From contig CAMDGJ010000032.1 of assembly GCA_945897545.1 (NCBI GenBank), positions 1-17,616 of the forward strand: a stretch of 17,616 bases of DNA, given 5' to 3'. Position 1 is the first letter of the stretch; every line of letters starts with the position of its first letter. The notes beneath the pieces were generated by a model, which was given only the letters and a program-made list of their open reading frames with translations, searched no databases and was not told the origin of the DNA. Below are positions 8,105 through 13,309 of this stretch, piece after piece. The stretch comes from Flavobacterium psychrophilum. Lineage in GTDB: Bacteria; Bacteroidota; Bacteroidia; Flavobacteriales; Flavobacteriaceae. The translations under genes were made by a program, and so were the position numbers.

Positions 8105-9109
8105 TCACTTAAATATTTTTTTTAACGTTTTGCGGAATTTTGCACTCCAAATGTAAAGTAATAAATATACTATTCTTGATAGGATATCCTTATCTGTGTA
8201 AGTGACCAAAATACTCTTTATTTGATTATAAACTGTTTTATTGTTTTTATTGATAAACCAAACTCTAAAAGTCTCATTCAATACCCAAAGGGCATAATTT
8301 TTTTTTGCATTTTTAAGACTTGCACGTTGATTTTTTTTAGGAAGATAACTACCTATTATTTTGATAACCTTATCAATATCCTTAATGTTTTGACCAGTTT
8401 GGTAACTGCGCCAAGTAATGGAGTTTTCATGCTCTCTGTATTCCGCCAAGAATTCAGGTATGTAAGCCGTATCATAGTATTTGGCTATGCGAGCCCACAT
8501 TTCCCAGTCTTCTCCATAATTGGCAAGATAATAACTCCCCACTTTCTCATACACTTCCCGCTTTACTGTCATTGCGACATATTGCAAGCGAGGATGTTCG
8601 GCAAGTTTATATAACCAATTTTCTAATACGCAAGGTGTATCAGCTTCTAAACGAGATTGATGTGAAAAGACTCCATGGCTATCAATATGTTCCCATGCAC
8701 AAAAAGCCGCTCCAGCATTAGGGAATTTTTCAAAAACTTCTGTTATAGCTACATAATATCCTTTTTTAATCCTATCATCGCCATGCAATAAATGGATGTA
8801 TTTCCCTCGAGATCTACTAATACAAGTTTCGAAATTCCTGAGACTGCCAACATTTTGCTTCTGCCTATAATACTTAACTCTTCCTTGTCCAATTATTTGA
8901 ATAAGTTCTTGTACATTGGCGTCTGTGCTACAATCATCTACAACTTCAATTTGCATGTTATCTTCCCCAATATCCTGAAGTAAAACACTTTTTATAGTCT
9001 CAATTAAATAGTTTGTACAATTGTAAGTGGGAATCATTACCGACCACAACGGACGATGTGATTCATCAGTTAAAGTTGCTATTTGAGGTGGTGATTTTGG
9101 TATTCTCAA
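8105..9109 (-). CDS. Glycosyltransferase family 2, paralogue A
   Basis: A 334-residue GT-A enzyme: SVMIPTYNC (23-31), the nucleotide-binding VVDDCSTD (56-63), QNVGSLRNFETC, the metal-binding LLHGDD (107-112) and the YGEDWEMWARI base motif (198-208). Its closest relative in the window is the product of 11272-12315; the first 115 residues share long identical runs such as GSLRNFETC, GKYIHLLHGDD and GEDWEMW. The frame opens with TTG at 9109, two bases after the ABC ATPase stop codon. The only other Met near the N-terminus (residue 25) lies inside the first beta strand, too late to serve, and a TGA closes the frame at 9128, so TTG is the probable start. It is translationally coupled to its neighbour in the glycan operon. 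Confidence 0.87.
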   Translation of the reverse strand: MRIPKSPPQIATLTDESHRPLWSVMIPTYNCTNYLIETIKSVLLQDIGEDNMQIEVVDDCSTDANVQELIQIIGQGRVKYYRQKQNVGSLRNFETCISRSRGKYIHLLHGDDRIKKGYYVAITEVFEKFPNAGAAFCAWEHIDSHGVFSHQSRLEADTPCVLENWLYKLAEHPRLQYVAMTVKREVYEKVGSYYLANYGEDWEMWARIAKYYDTAYIPEFLAEYREHENSITWRSYQTGQNIKDIDKVIKIIGSYLPKKNQRASLKNAKKNYALWVLNETFRVWFINKNNKTVYNQIKSILVTYTDKDILSRIVYLLLYIWSAKFRKTLKKIFK

Positions 9110-9111
9110 TG

Positions 9112-10395
9112 TTATAAACTTTTTAAATCATTTCCTGTCGGCGTTAATAACAAAGGAAAATCTGGGCGAACATGCCCCCACCACTTGTCATACCAATTAA
9201 TATTTTCACGATAATCTGCTATATCAAACATTAAACATTCTTCATATGAAAATAACTCAGAAGAAGTATCTTTTGCAAAATGTAGCGTAAATGAATAAGA
9301 GCCATCATTTAGAAAATTCCCTGGAATTTTACATTCACCTTCAATAAATCCTTTTTTATATGTGGCAGGCTTTGAAGGTATATCAAAAATACACTCACCG
9401 GCTAATGTAAAAAGTAATAAATCGGTAGATATCACTATATTATCACTGGCATTATAAAATCTAAACTTCACAGTTAGTGGAGTTCTAATATCTAGGACCT
9501 CATTTGGGTCTAAAAGATCAGGAATAAGTTCTATATACATCACCCTAATAAAATCATTACCCGGCGCTTCGTTAAGTGTAGAAAATTCTTTTATCAAACT
9601 TTTTTTGTGTAGAGTGCTTAAATATTCATTGACAACTGATTTTGTATTTCCTATTGAACGAACACTACCTTTTTCTAGCCATAACGCATTTGTGCAAAGA
9701 TTGTTTACAGCTTGCAAATTATGACTTACAAATATAATAGTACGTCCACTTTTATTTGAGGCATCATTCATTTTACCTAGACATTTCTTCTGAAAATCAG
9801 CATCTCCAACAGCCAAAACTTCATCAACAATGAGAATATCTGGCTCTAAATGTGCTGCGACAGCAAAGGCTAAACGAACATACATACCAGAGGAATATCT
9901 TTTTACGGGTGTATCAATAAATGCTTCAACACCTGAAAAATCAACTATTTCATCAAACTTGGCAAGTATTTCAATTTTTTTCATTCCCAATATATGACCG
10001 CTAATAAAAATATTCTCTCTACCAGTAAGTTCAGAGTGAAAGCCGGTTCCAACCTCCAATAGACTACTTATACGACCACGACCACGAACAATACCTTCAG
10101 TAGGTTTAATAATTCTAGATAGCACTTTTAATAAGGTCGATTTTCCAGCCCCATTGCTTCCAATGATTCCTAATGCTTCACCTCGTTTTAATTCAAAATT
10201 AACATTTTTGAGTGCCCAGATCATATCGGCGTTATCAATCTTGTTACTTCCATTGATATATTGATTTGGGTTTTCCTTTTTAAGAATTTCGCGTTCCCAC
10301 CAATATTGCATATCACGACGTAAAGACCCTGAACCTATGCTTCCAAGTTTGTACATTTTTGAAATATTTTCAGCCTGTATTACAATATCCAACAT
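9112..10395 (-). CDS. wzt: Polysaccharide ABC exporter ATPase with C-terminal Wzt-like domain
   Basis: A 427-residue ATPase that powers export of an undecaprenyl-linked polysaccharide with the adjacent permease. The nucleotide-binding domain spans residues 1-260: Walker A GSNGAGKST (79-87), signature YSSGMYVRLA (167-176), Walker B ILIVDEVLAVGD (187-198) and switch His225 (VSHN). The sequence LLEVGTGFHSELTGRENIF is typical of the O-antigen/teichoic acid (TagH, Wzt) branch. Residues 270-420 add the beta-sandwich found at the C-terminus of Wzt proteins that recognise a modified non-reducing end of the glycan. The order permease-ATPase-glycosyltransferases fits ABC-dependent O-antigen clusters. 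It starts 7 bases after the permease stop codon. The presence of the C-terminal domain suggests the glycan is capped before export. Confidence 0.92.
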   Translation of the reverse strand: MLDIVIQAENISKMYKLGSIGSGSLRRDMQYWWEREILKKENPNQYINGSNKIDNADMIWALKNVNFELKRGEALGIIGSNGAGKSTLLKVLSRIIKPTEGIVRGRGRISSLLEVGTGFHSELTGRENIFISGHILGMKKIEILAKFDEIVDFSGVEAFIDTPVKRYSSGMYVRLAFAVAAHLEPDILIVDEVLAVGDADFQKKCLGKMNDASNKSGRTIIFVSHNLQAVNNLCTNALWLEKGSVRSIGNTKSVVNEYLSTLHKKSLIKEFSTLNEAPGNDFIRVMYIELIPDLLDPNEVLDIRTPLTVKFRFYNASDNIVISTDLLLFTLAGECIFDIPSKPATYKKGFIEGECKIPGNFLNDGSYSFTLHFAKDTSSELFSYEECLMFDIADYRENINWYDKWWGHVRPDFPLLLTPTGNDLKSL

Positions 10396-10402
10396 ATTTT
10401 TT

Positions 10403-11269
10403 TTATAAAATATCTATTAATTTATCACTCATTTTATTAAATAGCATAATTCCAAAACATACAATAATTACCATAAAAACGGCACTATACATTAGTAAGA
10501 ATGTGTTTAAAGTACCAGTTCCTAAAAATGCAAATCTAAAATATTCAAAGAGTGATGACAACGGATTAATAATTACCAACCACTGCATGTTTTCAGGCAC
10601 CATACTTAATGTGTAAAATATTGGGCACACAAACATTAGCAATCGTATAATAAGTTGGATTAAAGCTGTAAGATCTCTGTATTTTGCTGTAAGTACCGAG
10701 AAAATTAAACCGCCACCAAACCCAATACCTGTTGTTATTACTATTATAGGGAAAATTAAAAAGATTCTAGAAATATCGAAATGTAAATCACCTATTATAG
10801 AAAAGTATAAATATGTAGCAAACAATAAAAGAAGTTGAATACTAAATAATATCAATTGAAGCCAAAGAGTAGAAAAAGAAACTATAATTCTGGGAAAATA
10901 TACTTTAGAAAAAATTTCAACATTTAGGGAAAAGGTTTTTGAGGTTTGTAAAAACATTTCTGAAAAAAGATTCCAAAGTGTAATACCAATAAGATTAAAT
11001 AAAAAAGGCGGTACACTACCAGTAGAAATTCCAATAACACGATTAAATACAACTACATAGGTAATTACGGTAAGCAAAGGTTGGAGTAACGCCCAAAAAG
11101 GACCTAATAAAGTTTGCTGATATAAACCAAGAAATTCTTTTCTTGCTAATTGAAGTGTTAAATCTTTATAAGATACAAGTTCCTTAAAATTAAGGTTCCA
11201 CCACGATGTCTCTGGTTTAATTTCCCATTCCCAATTTAATAATTCATGATCAATTTCTTTTTTACTCAT
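10403..11269 (-). CDS. wzm: Polysaccharide ABC exporter permease
   Basis: A 288-residue ABC-2 type inner-membrane protein. The N-terminal 35 residues carry WEWEIKPETSWWNLNFKELVSYKDL, the amphipathic gate-helix region seen in O-antigen exporters, followed by RKEFLGLYQQTLLGPFWALLQP and six hydrophobic segments. IFSKVYFPRIIVSFSTL and CPIFYTLSMVPENMQWLVIINPLSSLFEYFR are hallmark stretches of Wzm/RfbD/KpsM-like permeases. I chose the ATG at 11269 (MSKKEIDHELL), two bases after the upstream glycosyltransferase stop codon; the open frame itself reaches back to a TTG at 11275, which overlaps that gene and is less likely. It pairs with the ATPase downstream. Confidence 0.92.
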   Translation of the reverse strand: MSKKEIDHELLNWEWEIKPETSWWNLNFKELVSYKDLTLQLARKEFLGLYQQTLLGPFWALLQPLLTVITYVVVFNRVIGISTGSVPPFLFNLIGITLWNLFSEMFLQTSKTFSLNVEIFSKVYFPRIIVSFSTLWLQLILFSIQLLLLFATYLYFSIIGDLHFDISRIFLIFPIIVITTGIGFGGGLIFSVLTAKYRDLTALIQLIIRLLMFVCPIFYTLSMVPENMQWLVIINPLSSLFEYFRFAFLGTGTLNTFLLMYSAVFMVIIVCFGIMLFNKMSDKLIDIL

Positions 11270-11271
11270 TA

Positions 11272-12315
11272 TCAAAAATTATTTAATTTCATCTTAGACG
11301 CATTCTTTTTAGTGCTGTACCATAAATTTTCAATTTGCTTATATCTTAAAATGTACATAGAATAAAATCGAACTATCCAAAAAAGCGTTTTATAATCCTT
11401 ACTTATACTCCAAGCACCTCTAATTTGCCTAAATGCAGCATCTTTGTTATCAAGTAATAAACTATTAGCAACTTTAGCACAATATTTTGCATAATATTCT
11501 AAGGATGCTTTTTTTATTTTGGATTGTTTATTAACTGGTATATAATTTTGTATAATGTTAATAACCTTTTTCATATCCATAACATTTTGGCCAGTAATAA
11601 AACTGTTATGGCTTATTCCTATACCGTGAAATACTCTATAAAAAGCTAGATATTTAGGTGAGTAAACTATTGGAAATTTTGATGCTATTCTAGTCCACAT
11701 TTCCCAATCTTCACCAAAATGAACGGCAAAAAAACTGCCTAAAGTCTCGTATGTAGTGCGCTTCACAACCATTGCTGGTGGTTGTATTAATTGTCGTACA
11801 GCAATCATATCAATAAAATTAAGTATCTCACCTGGAGAATCAAGAATTTTTTTGTTTTTAATGTCAACTAAATTATTCTTGCTATCAATATATTTAAAAT
11901 TAGTAAAAGCAGCCCCAGCTTGTGGGAAATTGTGAAATAAAGTTTCTATTTCATTATAGAACCCAAAATCTATTTTATCGTCCCCATGCAGAAGGTGTAT
12001 ATATTTTCCTTTGGAACGATTTATACACGTTTCAAAATTCCTTAAACTCCCAACATTTTGTTGTTGCCTGTAATATGTGATTCGACCTTTTCCAACCTCA
12101 TTAACTAATTTTTCAACGTCACCATCGGTACTGCAATCATCAATAACTTCAATTTGCATTAATTCGCTACTAGGAGCTTGTTGAAGAACGCTGTTTAATG
12201 TGATTTGAATGTAATTAAAACAATTGTAAACGGGAATCATTACTGACCATAAAATAGAGTCGTTACCATCGTAAGGTTTTATTTTCGGGGGGTTGTCAGG
12301 TGTTTTGTTCAACAT
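11272..12315 (-). CDS. Glycosyltransferase family 2, paralogue B; first gene of the glycan operon
   Basis: A 347-residue GT-A enzyme when started at the ATG at 12315 (MLNKTPDNPP). The frame extends to a TTG at 12369, but those 18 extra residues are hydrophobic and Asn/Phe rich, unlike the family. Motifs: SVMIPVYNC, VIDDCSTD, GSLRNFETCINRS, the metal-binding LLHGDD and FGEDWEMWTRI. It is a paralogue of the enzyme at 8105-9109; the two flank the exporter genes and probably arose by duplication and then diverged, especially in the middle region that usually sets acceptor specificity. Being the promoter-proximal gene, it leads the seven-gene operon. Confidence 0.88.
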   Translation of the reverse strand: MLNKTPDNPPKIKPYDGNDSILWSVMIPVYNCFNYIQITLNSVLQQAPSSELMQIEVIDDCSTDGDVEKLVNEVGKGRITYYRQQQNVGSLRNFETCINRSKGKYIHLLHGDDKIDFGFYNEIETLFHNFPQAGAAFTNFKYIDSKNNLVDIKNKKILDSPGEILNFIDMIAVRQLIQPPAMVVKRTTYETLGSFFAVHFGEDWEMWTRIASKFPIVYSPKYLAFYRVFHGIGISHNSFITGQNVMDMKKVINIIQNYIPVNKQSKIKKASLEYYAKYCAKVANSLLLDNKDAAFRQIRGAWSISKDYKTLFWIVRFYSMYILRYKQIENLWYSTKKNASKMKLNNF

Positions 12316-12366
12316 TAAACAGTAGAAATTAAAATTAAATAATTTTAAATAGATTAATTTTGTAGG

Positions 12367-12374
12367 CAAATATA
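12367..12374 (-). promoter_or_regulatory. Candidate -7 promoter element for the glycan operon
   Basis: On the minus strand TATATTTG matches the Bacteroidetes -7 consensus TANNTTTG and lies about 50 bases before the ATG of the first operon gene. No TTG is found at the expected 17-23 base spacing, so support is weak. The gene-free stretch 12316-12526 around it is almost all A and T; I see no hairpin terminator, JUMPstart-like element or RNA gene in it. Confidence 0.3.
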
Positions 12375-12526
12375 TATAATATTATGTTTCGAATTAAATA
12401 TTTTTTCATAAAACGTTGATTTTTAAATATATATCATTAAATCTTCCAGAAATTTATAATACCATAAAAATGTATTTTTAATTTAAAATAATTTAGATTA
12501 TATGTAAGTAAGCGGCATATATAATA

Positions 12527-12667
12527 ATGTCAAGGGAAACCAAACTCACACAACTTTTAAATATAAAGCACCCTATTATTTAAGCACCCATGTTTTTAGT
12601 ATGGAATACCACTATGGTGAAGGAAGGCATGAAAAGTGGTATTGCAGGTTGTATTCCTGCTTTAAAT
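12527..12667 (+). pseudogene. 5' fragment of a nitronate monooxygenase-like (2-nitropropane dioxygenase) gene
   Basis: From an ATG at 12527 the plus strand reads MSRETKLTQLLNIKHPII, then TAA at 12581-12583, then APMFLVWNTTMVKEGMKSG and IAGCIPALNY. This matches the N-terminus I recall for Bacteroidetes NAD(P)H-dependent flavin oxidoreductases (PIIQAPMFLVSN..GIAGCIPALNYR). The TAA stands where CAA (Gln) is expected. About 47 codons remain of a gene of more than 300 codons; it breaks off at NY and joins the hydrolase fragment at a shared AAATTA. No FMN-binding core remains, so it is non-functional. Confidence 0.75.
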
Positions 12668-13230
12668 TACGAATCCGAAAAGCGGCGTTTGTAGGTCATT
12701 CGATGGGCGGTTATGTTGCTTTGGCTTTCGCCGAATTATATCCTTCAACTGTAAAATCTTTGGTTTTACAAAATTCGACTTCAAAAGCCGACAGCGAAGA
12801 ACGAAAAACAAATCGGGATCGCGCAATAAAAGCTGTAAAGAAAGATTATACCACTTTTATACGGCTTTCTATTGCTAATTTATTTAGCGAAGAAAATCGA
12901 GGAAAAATGATTTCCGAAATCGAAAAAGTAAAAACCGAAGCTTTAAAAACACCATTACAAGGCATCGTTGCTTCGCTCGAAGGAATGAAAATCCGCAAGG
13001 ATTGAGAGGTTTTATTGCATCTTACGCCTTATCCGAAAATGCTTATTCTTGGAAAAAAAGATCCTGTCTTACTTTACAAAGATTCTCTGGAACAAATAGA
13101 AAACACCAGAGTTCAATTGGTAACTTTTCCTGACGGACACATGAGCCACATCGAAAATAAAGATGAATTAGCCACGGTTTTATTGGACTTTTTAAATATG
13201 TCATTGCGAGGAACAAAGCAATCTCATTAA
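12664..13230 (+). pseudogene. 5'-truncated second copy of the alpha/beta hydrolase gene
   Basis: The frame begins at the residue-82 equivalent of the intact hydrolase (LRIRKAAFVGHSMGG) and runs colinearly to its end. The first 81 codons, including the oxyanion-hole motif, are missing and are replaced by the nitronate monooxygenase fragment. An in-frame TGA at 13003-13005 replaces the CGA (Arg193) of the intact copy, after which EVLLHLTPYPKMLILGKKD resumes. Ser93, the acid and the His of DGHMSHIE are all still present as codons. The native stop codon is also lost: translation runs through SLRGTKQSH, which is just the inverted repeat at 13201 read in frame. The gene is dead. Confidence 0.9.
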
Positions 13231-13282
13231 GTTGCTAACTAGTGTGCTCGTGTTCGTAAGATAGCTTCGTTCCTCGCAATGA
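13201..13282. repeat. REP-like inverted repeat
   Basis: The arms 13201-13225 (TCATTGCGAGGAACAAAGC...) and 13258-13282 (...GCTTCGTTCCTCGCAATGA) pair at 22 of 25 positions around a 32-base centre. The sequence resembles the dispersed intergenic palindrome whose spurious translation SLRGTKQSH is widely seen in genome annotations. It lies between the convergent hydrolase pseudogene and the nuclease gene, where it could also act as a two-way terminator. It is absent from the equivalent place in the left copy (3210-3278). Confidence 0.8.
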
Positions 13283-13309
13283 CAGCCTAACATTACTATA
13301 GTTTACGGT

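Noticed and set aside
12316..12369. TTG at 12369 as start of the first glycan-operon gene
   Set aside because: The added residues do not resemble the family, and an ATG at 12315 precedes the GT-A core at the normal distance.
12601..13005. Open frame that could be called a short alpha/beta hydrolase gene
   Set aside because: Its first 20 codons are the nitronate monooxygenase fragment read in the wrong frame, it lacks the first 81 residues of the hydrolase, and it ends at a nonsense codon inside the homologous region. It is part of a pseudogene.
3200..13300. Integrative element or prophage as carrier of the glycan operon
   Set aside because: No integrase, relaxase, phage, transposase or tRNA gene and no short attachment-site repeat are visible; the long gene-derived direct repeat explains the borders better.
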